Source of the DNA: Knoxdaviesia capensis
Taxonomy: Eukaryota > Ascomycota > Sordariomycetes > Microascales > Gondwanamycetaceae
Assembly: GCA_001510575.1 (NCBI GenBank)
Contig: LNGK01000003.1
Coordinates: forward strand, 68,883 to 132,882
Direction: 5' to 3'
Length of the DNA: 64,000 bases
Under the pieces are notes generated by a model, which saw nothing but the letters and a program-made list of their open reading frames with translations, did not search any database and was not told the DNA's origin. Below are positions 33,745 through 43,727 of the stretch, piece by piece. Positions within the stretch are counted from its first letter, which is position 1. The number at the start of each line of letters is the position of its first letter. The position numbers and the translations under genes were made by a program.

Positions 33745-35373
33745 TCAGCCAGCCATCCGCTCCCGGGCGCGGCCACGGTCCGGAAGCCGGGACTGGCGGG
33801 GGTAGATCGGCGCAACGAAGTCCTTCCCCTGAAACGGCCGGGCATGAGCATGGATATCAAACCGCGTGCGCTTCTCCACGACCGGCGGCGGCGGATGCTC
33901 CTGCTGCACCATCTCCTCGAACGCCTCGTAGGCCTGGTCGGCAATGCGGTGCGGCAGCACGACGATCCCGCACAGCGCAGTCGACAGGTACGTCAGCTCG
34001 GCGGACTCGGGGATCTGGATGTCGGTGACCAGGCGGCCGGCGACGCCGCACACGATGCCGGTGATCTCCAGCGGCAGGCGAGCCAGGTCGAGGAACAGCG
34101 GCACCACGGGCGCCTTGAAGTCGCCCTGCACGTGGTGCGTGAAGATGCGCAGCAGCGCCGCGTCCATCAGGAACGACGTCGGGTCGTCCTCGGTCATGGT
34201 GAGGCTGAGGAAGCGCGGGGCCGTGGCGATCGCGGAGACGATGCACGCCAGCAGCTGCGTGTCGGCGAAGTCCACCCACGTGCGCGGCGACTCGGTGAAA
34301 TCGCGGCGCCGGTAGCGGGCCGTGTCGGCTGCCGCGACCTCGCCGTACGGGTCGACGCGCCCGCTGCCGCAGCACTGCACCAGCAGCAGGTCCGGGTCGA
34401 AGTCGGCGTGCACGTTGAAGCGGTGCAGCAGGTCGAACGCGCGCCGCTCGACCTCGAGGACCGCTGACGGCGGGATCGGCGGCGGGGGTGAGAACTCGCG
34501 TGGTCGGCCGCTGCCACCGGGTGTGCTACTGCTGCTGCTGCTGCTGGTGCTGCTGCTGCTGGGAGCCCCGGTCCCCGGCGTGCCGGTCCCGCTACTAGTG
34601 GTCGACCGGCAGAACTGCCTCGGCATGTAGCTCCGACGGTCCTCGGCCAGCACGAACCCGGCGGCCAGGAGGGTCACGTGCATGGTGTCCCGCTCGCGCA
34701 GCGGCACCAACACAAAGTCGCAGAAGTACGTGGTGATGAAGAAAATCGGCACGGCGGCGAGCGCGAGCGGCGCGGTGATCTCCAGAATGCGGCTGGTGGC
34801 GTCGATCCCGACGCCGTTGACCGAGAGCACCATGTAAGTGTCCGCCGCGAGGGTGATGCGCGCCGCATCGCCAGCCGGCAGGCTCTGGATGATGGGGCGG
34901 AAGTAGCGGTCGGCCTGGGTGGTCGGACACACGACCGACACCTCGGCGGGCGAGATGGTGACGTTGAGGAACGGGTGGCGGCGGTTGGGCGGCACATCGG
35001 CGCCGGAGTCGTCGGCGTCGCGCGGCGGCTTCAGCGACGCGGTGTCGGGCGCCAGCAGCTGGATCATCGGCAGCACGAACTGCGTGTACAGGTTGCGCGG
35101 GATGTGGATCAGCGAGTACTCGTCCTCCAGAATCGCCACCTGCGCGCCGTGGCTCAGCGGCGGCATCGTCCCCGGCGGCGACCGCTTCGGCACGGCATTG
35201 TGGAAGATGATCTCGGGGATCGGGCTGCGGTCGGAGCTGGTCGTCACGGCCGGGGTAGGCTTGACGGGCAGTTTGGCGGTGGATTTCAGGGCGGATTTGA
35301 CGGGCTGCTTCCTTGGAGACTGTTGGTTTGGCAGCGACGAGGACATGGTCTCGATCGCGGGCGGATCGTGCAA
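33745..35373 (-). CDS. CASTOR/GATS-like protein with ACT-type modules, putative amino-acid sensor
   Basis: Resembles the animal CASTOR (GATSL) proteins, which bind arginine and control TORC1 through GATOR2. 542 residues in one exon; ATGs at 35373 and 35343 are both possible starts. The N-terminal 75 residues are disordered and basic. Residues 84-107 (EYSLIHIPRNLYTQFVLPMI) match the first ACT-like strand-helix. FLNVTISPAEVSVVCP (135-150) matches the segment where CASTOR reads FFSLTETPEDYTLMVD. LEITAPLALAAVPIFFITTY plus CDFVLVPL (197-225) matches the second ACT module. A Ser/Gly/Thr-rich loop covers 256-300. VLEVERRAFDLL (305-316) may begin a third module. LPLEITGIVCGVAGRLV and YLSTALCGIVVLP (433-474) match the fourth. 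The C-terminal 50 residues are basic. The fold assignment is fairly confident; arginine binding and TORC1 control are inferred and not shown by the sequence. Confidence 0.78.
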   Translation of the reverse strand: MHDPPAIETMSSSLPNQQSPRKQPVKSALKSTAKLPVKPTPAVTTSSDRSPIPEIIFHNAVPKRSPPGTMPPLSHGAQVAILEDEYSLIHIPRNLYTQFVLPMIQLLAPDTASLKPPRDADDSGADVPPNRRHPFLNVTISPAEVSVVCPTTQADRYFRPIIQSLPAGDAARITLAADTYMVLSVNGVGIDATSRILEITAPLALAAVPIFFITTYFCDFVLVPLRERDTMHVTLLAAGFVLAEDRRSYMPRQFCRSTTSSGTGTPGTGAPSSSSTSSSSSSSTPGGSGRPREFSPPPPIPPSAVLEVERRAFDLLHRFNVHADFDPDLLLVQCCGSGRVDPYGEVAAADTARYRRRDFTESPRTWVDFADTQLLACIVSAIATAPRFLSLTMTEDDPTSFLMDAALLRIFTHHVQGDFKAPVVPLFLDLARLPLEITGIVCGVAGRLVTDIQIPESAELTYLSTALCGIVVLPHRIADQAYEAFEEMVQQEHPPPPVVEKRTRFDIHAHARPFQGKDFVAPIYPRQSRLPDRGRARERMAG

Positions 35374-35415
35374 CCGGAAGAGGGCAAGGCCGTGAGGGGG
35401 AGGGACACCTCCCGG

Positions 35416-35435
35416 TTAGGGTTGGTCTTAGGGTT
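35416..35435 (-). promoter_or_regulatory. Paired telobox-like motifs upstream of the CASTOR-like gene
   Basis: TTAGGGTT at 35416-35423 and again at 35428-35435, i.e. AACCCTAA in gene orientation, only 43-62 bp upstream of the first ATG. Close to the start codon and paired, they look like a core promoter element or a short 5' UTR feature. Function is inferred. Confidence 0.5.
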
Positions 35436-36406
35436 GATGTGGAACAGAGCAGTGAAAGCGCAAGATAAGCAGTCGTGGTTGGATAGAGAATGGCAAGATA
35501 AAGAGGAGGGAATCAGTAAAAGCACCCGAGACCAAGTGCTAGACAAACGAGAAGCCGAACCTATATATATCACGACTCCAGCAAGCCAGAACAACCAGAT
35601 GAGGGGAGAAAAGAGAAGAAGAGAGGGTGAAAGTCAGACCCTCCAACAGACATCCAACCGAGAATACAGTACGCAGCACCAGCGAGACTAAACTGACAGC
35701 TGGGACGCCCAAAAGACGCACAGACGTGTACTGTGCAGCGCGGAGATCTTCACGGTCCTGACACACAACCTTTTGCAGCGTGGGAGCCGTGCGTATTCCT
35801 TATCAAAACACTGTAAGTCTGCCACCGGTGGCGCGCGATTAGCCGGAGCCGAAGCAACAGCTGCAAAGGGAGATAGAGAAGACACACAGTTGAGGTCGCT
35901 TGATCCTGGTCGTCTCACTGGACGCGGGGGTTTCTCGCGGTTTCTTGTGTGTTAATTTGAAGTAAAACCGCGGGGTTCGGGGGCTCGGAATGTGGGAAAG
36001 CTGGAGATGGATACTGGGAAGTTTTAAAAGGAGGAGGAGGAGGAGAAGCACACGACAGCTCTCTCTCCCCGATAAGAAACCAGACGGAACAGATCCCCCA
36101 GACCACGGGCAGCAGCAGTTTCTTATATGTTGTACGTGTCTCCTTTACCGGTACAACGCCATTGGGAACTTATCAGTGGCTTGTTGCCTTCCACCGAAGG
36201 GATCTAGTCCGGCTTCGGAGAGAGGCAGCGAGAGAGGCGGGCTTAACATGCAGTCGACGTGGGGAAATGGTGGCCAACTTGCATATACTGTGCATCCGGC
36301 CAAGCTGCGCTTGCTGCACGACCAAACAGGAAACCCTACGCAGGCGTACAGTAAGTGCAAGTGCATACGTGGTGGGCGGAGACGGGTGTTGATAGGACGG
36401 GGTGTG

Positions 36407-36427
36407 TTAGGGTTAGGGTTGGGTTGG
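36407..36427. repeat. Short interstitial telomere-like repeat
   Basis: TTAGGGTTAGGGTT at 36407-36420, continuing with GGGTTGG. This is the fungal telomere repeat unit TTAGGG in a little over two perfect copies with degenerate continuation. It could be a strong telobox (Tbf1-type) site, or a scar of double-strand-break healing. No gene start was identified nearby. Confidence 0.7.
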
Positions 36428-37761
36428 TACTCATGTATGTGACGGAGATCCAGCGCTCCTTCAGCCCCCCTCAGGAGCTGTGTTGGCTTCTTGTCCCATG
36501 AACATTGCAACGGTAGGCATCTTTCTCTGCGTAAAGAGAGCCAGCCTTGCATCCAGGCCGGACGTCGATGCATCTGGATCTTCTGCGCGCGCACCGTCTC
36601 CTGATCTCAGCTCCGCTTCGCACAATTCGGGGTAAGCACCCCCTTGAGAAACACCGTCCCCCGTAAACTCGACGGAGAACAAAAGCATTGGCAAAAGTGA
36701 GAGGGCTTCACATCTTGTTTCCGCTTTGGGCCGGGTGCAGGTGGTTTCGCTCGGCAAGGGCTTTCTTTGCGTGGGGGAGGCAGAGCGGCTGCGAGGAGCT
36801 GTGGTGTTGTCCTTCATGTTCAGCAGGAGTATGGCACTGGTCCTTGCGAGTTGGATATACAGGGTCCCTCACTGGCCAGAGTACCCCAGGTCGAAGATCG
36901 TGTGGTGTGAGTCGCATCATTGTGTTTCTGCGGTTAGCACAGATAAGTTGGAGGGTGAGGCTTGATGCCCCTGGAGAACCAATTGGGAGCTCTCCTCGTA
37001 ACGCAGTAACGTAGGATTGTGAGCCGGTTTTGTGCAAGGATGAACGGAAGAACAGTATCTTATACAAGAACGAGCAGAGAGAGAGAGTATACATATCGTC
37101 TTGCTACAGGCTCGATCATCATGAAGCAAGAAGGATACATCAGCTCAAAGAGTGCCGGCTGCCAACCAAGTACGTGTAGATTGAGCTATAGCAGCCTAGA
37201 TATTGCGTGCCTGATTGAATGCCCGGAAACCCCATGCACAAAACCGCCAACATCAAGGTCCAACCCGCCGTGTCTCACTGCATAAAATTTATACATGCAT
37301 GCAAACGCGCGAACACGCACTTTCTCCAGTGTGGGGAAGCCGAAGGAGGTCCGAGCACACCAGGACTGAAAGCCAGCGAGAAAAAAGTCAACTCGTCATA
37401 TTTTGCATCCCACGCGCGGAGGTTTAGCAATCGCTGATCAAGAACGGATGTGAGTGTCAGGGAAAGTTGATGGTGAATAGGCAGGCAGGCGGGCAGTGTA
37501 TCTGCTAGTGATTCCGGAGCGGGGATCATGAAGATTGCATCATGCCTGAAAAGAAAGACCCCCCAAAAGAAGGACCTGTCATTTCTATGGGTGATCATCC
37601 TCAAGGCCAGAACGCCGCCGCTGGGAAGAGAATAGCTGTGTACATGCAACGTGTCTGGCAGCCTGAACACCTGGCGCCGACCAGACTTCCGCTGCCGTCT
37701 GCCTAGAGACGCCAAATTGTGAAGCCACGAGCTCCGGACACTCCAGCGATACCACGTCCGC

Positions 37762-39744
37762 CTAGCCCTTGATCCCAACCACCACCAGATTCCGCGGACT
37801 CAGCCCATACTCAAACACCGTCTCCACCCACGCAGCCGTGACGTCGGCGTGCTCGCGCAAGAACAACCACCGATCCGCCACAATCACGCTCTCGACCACG
37901 CCGGCGCTGAAGGCAATCAGGCTCCACACGGCCGCCAGCTCGCGCAGCCGCGGGCCGAACCGCCGCGCATACGCCGCAATGTCGGCGTCGCCGATCGCCC
38001 CCAGCCGCGCCCGCACCACCTCCGCGTACTGCCCGTACTCGGTGTTCGTCGTCAGCTTGGTGATGGCGCCGCGCACGTACGTCTCGAGCGACGCGTAGCA
38101 CGCCTTGCGCAGCGAGCCGATGATCACCGGGTTCGTGCTCAGGTCGAACGGGCTGTCGGCGGCTGCTGCTGCGGCTGCTGGTGGCGGTGGCGCGCTGTCG
38201 TCTGCCGCCGGCGCGGCCACGTTCTCGCGGTGCCGCACGGTGTGCACGACGCCGTAGTCCAGGAAGATCTTCTGCAGCACGGCGCGGAAAAAGTGCCGCT
38301 TGAAGAACTGCTCGCTCTCGGCCTCGGTCCAGTTGTGCGGCGCCTGGCACGCCATCATGCGCGCCGTGATGTTGAAGCGCACGCCGTCGCCGCCGTGCGC
38401 CGCCAGCCGCGCGCTCATCGGGAAGCCCTCGGCGTCGAACTTGGCCGACTCGCGCACCACCCGCCCGTTGACCGCCTGCAGGCTCGGCCGCAGGTACGTG
38501 AACTTGTACGTCGGCGGGCCCAGCCGCTCCGTCAGCAGGTTGTAGCAGCACCCCACGATCGCCACCGCCCGCATCGCCGGGTTGAGCACCAGCGAGCGGA
38601 TGCCGAAGTGCGAGAGGTTGCCGCACGAGTGGATTGAGACTGCCATCAGCCGTGCTTCGGGCCCGGCTGCGGCGGCTTCGGCGGTCAGACTGTGCGGATG
38701 TGCCTCTGGAGGAGATTCTGGGACTGTCTTGGCCACTGCTGCCTCCGGGCCACCCGCAATGCCCATGTCGTGCAGCTTGGCAATGATCTCCGTCAGGTCG
38801 CCGCTCTCCAGCCGGCCCTCGACGTAGCGGATCGACCCCTGGCCCTCGGTCTGCGTGAACGCCACATCGGCCACGATATCGCGCAACGGCCGCAGATCCG
38901 CCGCCTCGTCGACCGGCAACGGCCTGTTCTTCGCCAGCCGCCGCTTGGCCTTGACGTCCAGCTCGTCCTCGGGCGTCTGGCTGTCGACGATGTGCTGGTA
39001 CAGCTTCTTGTTCCGCATGATGGCCGGCTTCTTCGTCACCCCGGACAGCATGTCCAGGTTCTTCGCCCCCGTGATGTTGACCTCGCGGCCCTCCACCGCC
39101 ACAATGTTGCGGCCGTACGGCGCGCTAGCCAGCGTGCGGCCCAGGTAGTTCTGGCCGCTGCCAAAGTCGATCAGGTGGGTAATCGGGGCATCGGCCCGCG
39201 TAGCACATCCCCCCCGCGTAGTCGCCGTGGCGTTCGCGCTCCGCGCCTCCTCGCCATTGATCTCGCGCACCAGCCCGTCGACGTACTCCGCAAACAACGC
39301 CACCTCGTGAATCTTCTTGCGCTTCATACCGACTGCCACGTGGCGCGGCAGGTCGGCCGGTTTGTCTGAGCGCCGGGTGAAGTGCCGGTCTAGCGAGAAC
39401 CGGCGGATCTGGCGGATATAGTGCACCAGGCCCGGCGGCGGCGGCTCGGCGCCGTACTTCGACGCCTCGCCAGGCGCAATGCGTGCCACGGCGTCCAGGT
39501 CGTCCCGCATCAGCAGGTCCAGAAACTCCATCGTCTCACATTGTAGCAGGAACGGCTGCCATTCGTCCGGCAGCACGGTCTGGAACAGCCCCGGGTCGTT
39601 TGTGAAGAAATCGAGAATGTGCACGCCGCCGCACAGCATCTGGAAGATGTCGGTGGTCGTCACGAAGTCCAGGAGCTGTGTCACGTAGTCGTCCGCCGAC
39701 GCGAACTCGCCCGCTGGGTAAGGGAGAGGTGTCCGGGGCGCCAT
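37762..39744 (-). CDS. METTL25/METTL25B (RRNAD1)-family methyltransferase-like protein
   Basis: Class I SAM-dependent methyltransferase fold of the METTL25 family; the substrate is not established from sequence. 660 residues in one exon. The N-terminus includes DIFQMLCGGVHILDFFTND and EWQPFLLQCETMEFLDLLMR, the conserved leader of the family. KRKKIHEVALFAEYVDGLV precedes the SAM motif LIDFGSGQNYLGRTLA (191-206). AVEGREVNITGAKNLDML (216-233) is the acidic-loop region. A variable segment covers about 233-355. SIHSCGNLSHFGIRSLVLNP and AIVGCCYNLLTERLGPP form the second conserved block, and the protein ends with LSPRNLVVVGIKG. The gene is divergent from tlg1, sharing about 640 bp of upstream DNA. 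The family call is confident; the biochemical role is open. Confidence 0.87.
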   Translation of the reverse strand: MAPRTPLPYPAGEFASADDYVTQLLDFVTTTDIFQMLCGGVHILDFFTNDPGLFQTVLPDEWQPFLLQCETMEFLDLLMRDDLDAVARIAPGEASKYGAEPPPPGLVHYIRQIRRFSLDRHFTRRSDKPADLPRHVAVGMKRKKIHEVALFAEYVDGLVREINGEEARSANATATTRGGCATRADAPITHLIDFGSGQNYLGRTLASAPYGRNIVAVEGREVNITGAKNLDMLSGVTKKPAIMRNKKLYQHIVDSQTPEDELDVKAKRRLAKNRPLPVDEAADLRPLRDIVADVAFTQTEGQGSIRYVEGRLESGDLTEIIAKLHDMGIAGGPEAAVAKTVPESPPEAHPHSLTAEAAAAGPEARLMAVSIHSCGNLSHFGIRSLVLNPAMRAVAIVGCCYNLLTERLGPPTYKFTYLRPSLQAVNGRVVRESAKFDAEGFPMSARLAAHGGDGVRFNITARMMACQAPHNWTEAESEQFFKRHFFRAVLQKIFLDYGVVHTVRHRENVAAPAADDSAPPPPAAAAAAADSPFDLSTNPVIIGSLRKACYASLETYVRGAITKLTTNTEYGQYAEVVRARLGAIGDADIAAYARRFGPRLRELAAVWSLIAFSAGVVESVIVADRWLFLREHADVTAAWVETVFEYGLSPRNLVVVGIKG

Positions 39745-40386
39745 TTTTCAACCTGCTGCGTCCTGCTGTAGAACTGGGCTTGTCAAGTTGACTTGCATGT
39801 GGTGGGGGGAGGATGAAGCCGCGATCTTTGGCGGGGTGATGATGTGCTTAGGGTTAAGGGTTAGCACACATCGATCCTGGCTGAGACTGTTTCCTGTGAC
39901 TCACGTAAAGTGAGTTCAGAGGCAACCGAAGAGCACCAAATCCCGGATCCGAACTGCTTCCTAGATGCTCTTTGAGTCGTGCCGTTCCATAGAGAACCAA
40001 AACAGCTGTGTCGTGCTGAAATGCATCGCCAAAAAAGCCTGCACAAAAATCTTCAACCAGAAGCACAGTCTTCAACAGTGTCGCCTCGCACCCCACACTG
40101 TACCCGTACGAAGTTTAACCGACCCTGCCGGCTTTTGGTGAGAGCTGGTCTGAAGCTTCTGAATCCGGGGCAACGTCATGCATCCCGTTTGTATAAGACC
40201 GTCACGATTTCCATCTTCCCACCAGCCTTTACGATCCGCTGAACATTACCACGACACTCTCCCAGCTGTGTACATATCAAACTGGTGCTCCCGTCCTTTT
40301 CGCCGATAGACCATGCCGACAGCTCCCTCCGCCTGCTTCTCCGGCCCATGAATCCCCGTTGACCTCCGCGTCGCACCGCCGCCACG
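39745..40386. promoter_or_regulatory. Shared divergent promoter of METTL25B-type gene and tlg1, with telobox
   Basis: A 642-bp divergent intergenic region. TTAGGGTT at 39848-39855 is followed at once by AAGGGTTAG, a telobox-like pair about 105 bp upstream of the METTL25B ATG. The tlg1 side is pyrimidine-rich and GC-rich just before the ATG. A bidirectional promoter is inferred from gene orientation. Confidence 0.5.
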
Positions 40387-41228
40387 ATGACTTCGCCCAG
40401 CCAGGAGGACCCGTTCCTCACCGTGCAGCAGTACGTTTCTCGCCCTGTCTCTCTCTCTTCTTCTTCTTCTTCTTCTTCTCCCCTTTTGACCGGCCTCCCC
40501 AGGCTTTTCTCAGCTCTCACCCTAACTAACCCTCCCTGTTTCACCACCTCCACAGGGATGTCCTCGCCCAGCTCACAGCCGCCCGCCAACTCTTCACCTC
40601 CTTCACCCGCATCCGCTCGCTCACCACGAAATCCGACTCGCCCGAACTTGCCTCGGCGCGGACCGACGTCGAGGGCGCGCTCGCCTCGCTCTCCGAGGAC
40701 CTGGCCGACCTGTCGGATGCGGTGGCAGCCGTCGAGTCCGACCCGGCGCAGTTCGGCCTGTCGGGCGCCGAGGTCGTGCGCCGCCGGCGCTTCGTGCAGG
40801 ACACCGAGGCGGAGACGGTGTCGATGCGCACGGGGCTGCGCGCCACGACCGGCTCGTCCGACCTGCCCGACCCCGCGCAGTTCGCGCTGGACGACGAGGC
40901 CGACGCGGCCACCGACATGTACGGCGAGTTCGAGACCCAGCACCAGCAGCAGGTCATGCGTGAGCAGGACCACCAGCTCGACGGCGTGTTCCAGACCGTC
41001 GGCGTGCTGCGGCGCCAGGCCGACGACATGGGCCGCGAGCTCGAGGAGCAGCGCGAGATGCTCGAGGTCGTTGATACCGTCGCCGACCGTGTTGGCGATC
41101 GTCTGCAGAACGGGATGCGGAAGATGCAGCAGGTCATGCGCCGCAACGAGGACCGGCTGAGCGACTGCTGCATTGCTGTTCTGGTTATCGTGCTGATTCT
41201 TCTGCTGGTGCTGCTGCTGATCCTGTAG
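40387..41228 (+). CDS. tlg1: Tlg1 / syntaxin-6-10-like Qc-SNARE
   Basis: SNARE of the trans-Golgi/endosome involved in retrograde and recycling membrane fusion. Exons 40387-40430 and 40556-41228, with a 125-bp intron (donor GTACGT, acceptor CCACAG, branch-like CTAAC at 40523). The spliced product has 238 residues (yeast Tlg1 has 224). Exon 1 encodes MTSPSQEDPFLTVQQ, containing the DPF motif seen at the Tlg1 N-terminus. An N-terminal helical bundle follows. The SNARE motif spans about 150-212, beginning REQDHQLDGVFQTVGVL and with the ionic-layer glutamine in ELEEQREML (about Q180). The C-terminal anchor DCCIAVLVIVLILLLVLL (217-234) ends the protein, as in Tlg1 (DCCIGLLIVVLI). The gene is convergent with gle1. 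Confidence 0.92.
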
Positions 41229-41903
41229 AGACGGGGGGGGGGCTGTTTTTTGTTTGAGCTGTTGTACACCAAATCTGTTTTTGCCTTGAGTGTGTTGGCT
41301 GGGTTGAGCTTGGGTTTCATGGTTGGAGTTTCCTGGCGTATGTGATTCTTGAAGCGTCCTTTAATTGCTTTCCTTTGGTATATCTGCTATCTCTTATGTT
41401 ATTATCACACTTGACTGCCCTTGTGGTGGCACCTCTAGTTCTGAGTCCATATTTCTCAACATCTTATATATGCCTCCTTCTTCGTGGCCACGTATTGCAT
41501 GCCACTATTTCGGTTCAAGACACCCTCCCTTCTTCATAGACCAGTAGTTGATTCATTATAAGCACAAGTACCCAGGATATAGTAGTACAAGATTCCACCA
41601 AACAAAAAAATCCATCCGGATATCATGTCTCCAGGATAGCAACCCCAATAAGCCAAAGACAAGTTTGTGTCCTTAAAAAGAAAACCCCGTTCCGATTGAA
41701 AACTATCTAGAAGACGATTCCTGAAACTCGCTACCTGAAAACCCGAAAATAGAGGGGGTAAAAAAAATATTCCAGCTATAAAAGCACAGAACCCCCCAGA
41801 TAAACCGTGAAAAGGAGCACCGTTAGAGTCCTAAGCAAGATCAAAAGTCCTGCTAAAAAGCGCAAAAGAAGCCGTGGGAGAAAAAAAAAACTTAACCGAC
41901 CGG
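41229..41903. other. Intergenic between convergent tlg1 and gle1
   Basis: About 675 bp, AT-rich, holding both 3' UTRs. A-rich blocks occur around 41604-41612 and 41759-41768. No other feature was recognised. Confidence 0.6.
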
Positions 41904-43727
41904 TTACAGCTCGATCCCCTGCTCCTTACGCAGCGTGTCTCCCAGAATCAGGAGCGCCGCCTGGCCGGGACTCTTCGGGAGCGAGGCCGGCATGGTGACC
42001 AGAGCGAGCCGCAAGGCGCTGCGCGCCGCAGACCCATACATGGTCATGAAGCGGCGCTCGTGACCGTCAATCATCGCCTTCAGCACCACCAGCTGCGTCT
42101 CGGAGACCTGGTTGGGAGGCGTGTTGACAATGGAGGCGAGCGCCTTCCAGTAGTGGGTCGGCGCAAACGGCGTGTTCATCTTGACCCGGCTAAAGTCTCG
42201 CAGGGACACCGCCGCAAACCCAGCACCCAGACCGGCCATGCGCTCCCAGTGCGCCTGCTCCGGGGTCCAGCCGCCGCCAAGCCGCTTCCAGCCCACGGCC
42301 ACCCGGCCCGCCTCGGTCTTGTCGGTTGCGCGCACGCCAAACAGCACCGGGCACACGACACGCAGCTTGGCAATCATGATATCGATCATCGCCTCGCCAC
42401 GCCAGTGGAAGTCTACCGTCGAGAAAATCTGCGCCGTCACGACTCCGATCGGGTCGGCCGCCTTCGGGTTGGCTCCGCACTCGTTGATGAACTGCGCAAT
42501 CACCGCCTTGCTGAAAATGTTCAGGAGGTAAATGAAGAGAGACGGGAGCTCCGCTTCGTTGTGTGCCGCTCCCTCGACCGGCTCGCGGGGGTTCGCAACA
42601 AATTGAGAGGCATCGACCATCGGGCTCGGGAGTTTGCTCAGGGCGATGTTGAGGGAGTCGCGGATACGGGCCAGCTGAAATTGGGGAACACAGCGTTGTT
42701 AGAAGCGATTCAGAACACCGCGGGGCAATGCACAAAGATTGCACCGGAAGCAAATACATACCTGCTGGGTGTTCGCGCCCTTTCCCTCGGTCAATTGGCC
42801 AACAGACTTGCGGATTTCGCGGCGCATGTCACCGACCTTTCCCTTGAGAGGAGATCCCGGCGCACGCGACGCGGCATCAATAGCCTTGCGGATCTTCTTC
42901 AGATTCTGGTGAATGTCGTGATACCGATCGGCCTGATCGAAGTACTTCGACGGCGGGAACACGCCATTCTTAGCAGGCGCAGACGCCGACTGCGATTTCG
43001 ATCCCTCGGATACAGCTGCTTGCGCGGGCTTGGGAGGCGCCAACGGCGTCACGGTGGTCGTGGCTGCGCCGTTGGTGGGCTTATGGGGCTGCGGCTGCAG
43101 TGCGACCTGGGCAGATGCCACCTTCGCCTGCTGAGAAGCGAACGGGTTTGCGGTGGGAGTTTGGGTCGACGAAGTGGAGGGCTGGGAGAAGACTGAAGGG
43201 CCGGCCGTGGTGGGCACGGCGCTGGCAGGTGTGGTGGTCGCGGCAGTGGGGGCAGGCGTGGCCGACGAAGCAGAAGTGGGTGTGGCAGGGGAGGTTGAAG
43301 CAGATGCGCCAGCCGAGGGCTTGTTCAGGGCGCCGGCAGGAGGAGGAACGGCCGATTGGGCAGGTGGGGCCAGAACGGGAGGGGGCGGCGGCTTCTGTGC
43401 TTCCTGAGCCCGTAACACAGCCAGTCGCTGCTGTTCAGCAAGCACAGCTTCCTCTCTGCGCAGGCGCTCCCGCTCGGCCTCCTGCTCTTGCATGATACTT
43501 TGGTGCTCAACGGCGAGCTTGTGCATTTCGAACACGCGGATGGCGCGGTTGCGGACCTGGTCGTGCTCCTGCTTCGCGCGATCGAGCGCGTCGCGGTGGT
43601 CGAGAACAGTGGTTTGAGACGGGGAAAGGAGCTCGTCGAGCAGGCTGCTGCGCTCGGGAGTCGAGGGCGACATCGCACCGGCACCCGTGGCCGACGACCG
43701 CAGTGGAGATGACTTGAAGTGGGCCAT
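41904..43727 (-). CDS. gle1: Gle1, mRNA export factor at the nuclear pore (Dbp5 activator)
   Basis: Nuclear-pore-associated protein that, with inositol hexakisphosphate, stimulates the DEAD-box ATPase Dbp5 in mRNA export and also acts in translation. Exons 43727-42762 and 42674-41904, with one 87-bp intron (donor GTATGT, acceptor TTTCAG), phase 0. The spliced product has 578 residues (yeast 538). The N-terminal 40 residues are Ser/Pro-rich. A long charged coiled coil covers about 45-111 (ALDRAKQEHDQVRNRAIRVF and following). A Pro/Ala/Thr/Ser-rich spacer covers 112-240. The C-terminal helical Gle1 domain has LLNIFSKAVIAQFINECGAN, GVVTAQIFSTVDFHWRGEAM, DIMIAKLRVVCPVLFGVRAT and YWKALASIVN. The start at 43727 is the first ATG giving a Gle1-like N-terminus; the frame remains open upstream, so a longer form cannot be excluded. 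Confidence 0.9.

Larger units (their letters stand above)
35374..37761. other. Intergenic: CASTOR-like upstream region and METTL25B downstream region
   Basis: 2.4 kb. Right next to the CASTOR-like start are two TTAGGGTT motifs (35416-35435). A short telomere-like array lies at 36407-36427. Small frames such as that at 35990-36442 show no family resemblance. No RNA gene was recognised. Confidence 0.55.

Noticed and set aside
34678..35691. 337-codon + strand frame over the CASTOR-like gene
   Set aside because: Shadow frame; its downstream half is A/G-rich promoter DNA.
41874..43196. 440-codon + strand frame opposite gle1
   Set aside because: It crosses the gle1 intron and is rich in Arg/His, typical of an antisense shadow.
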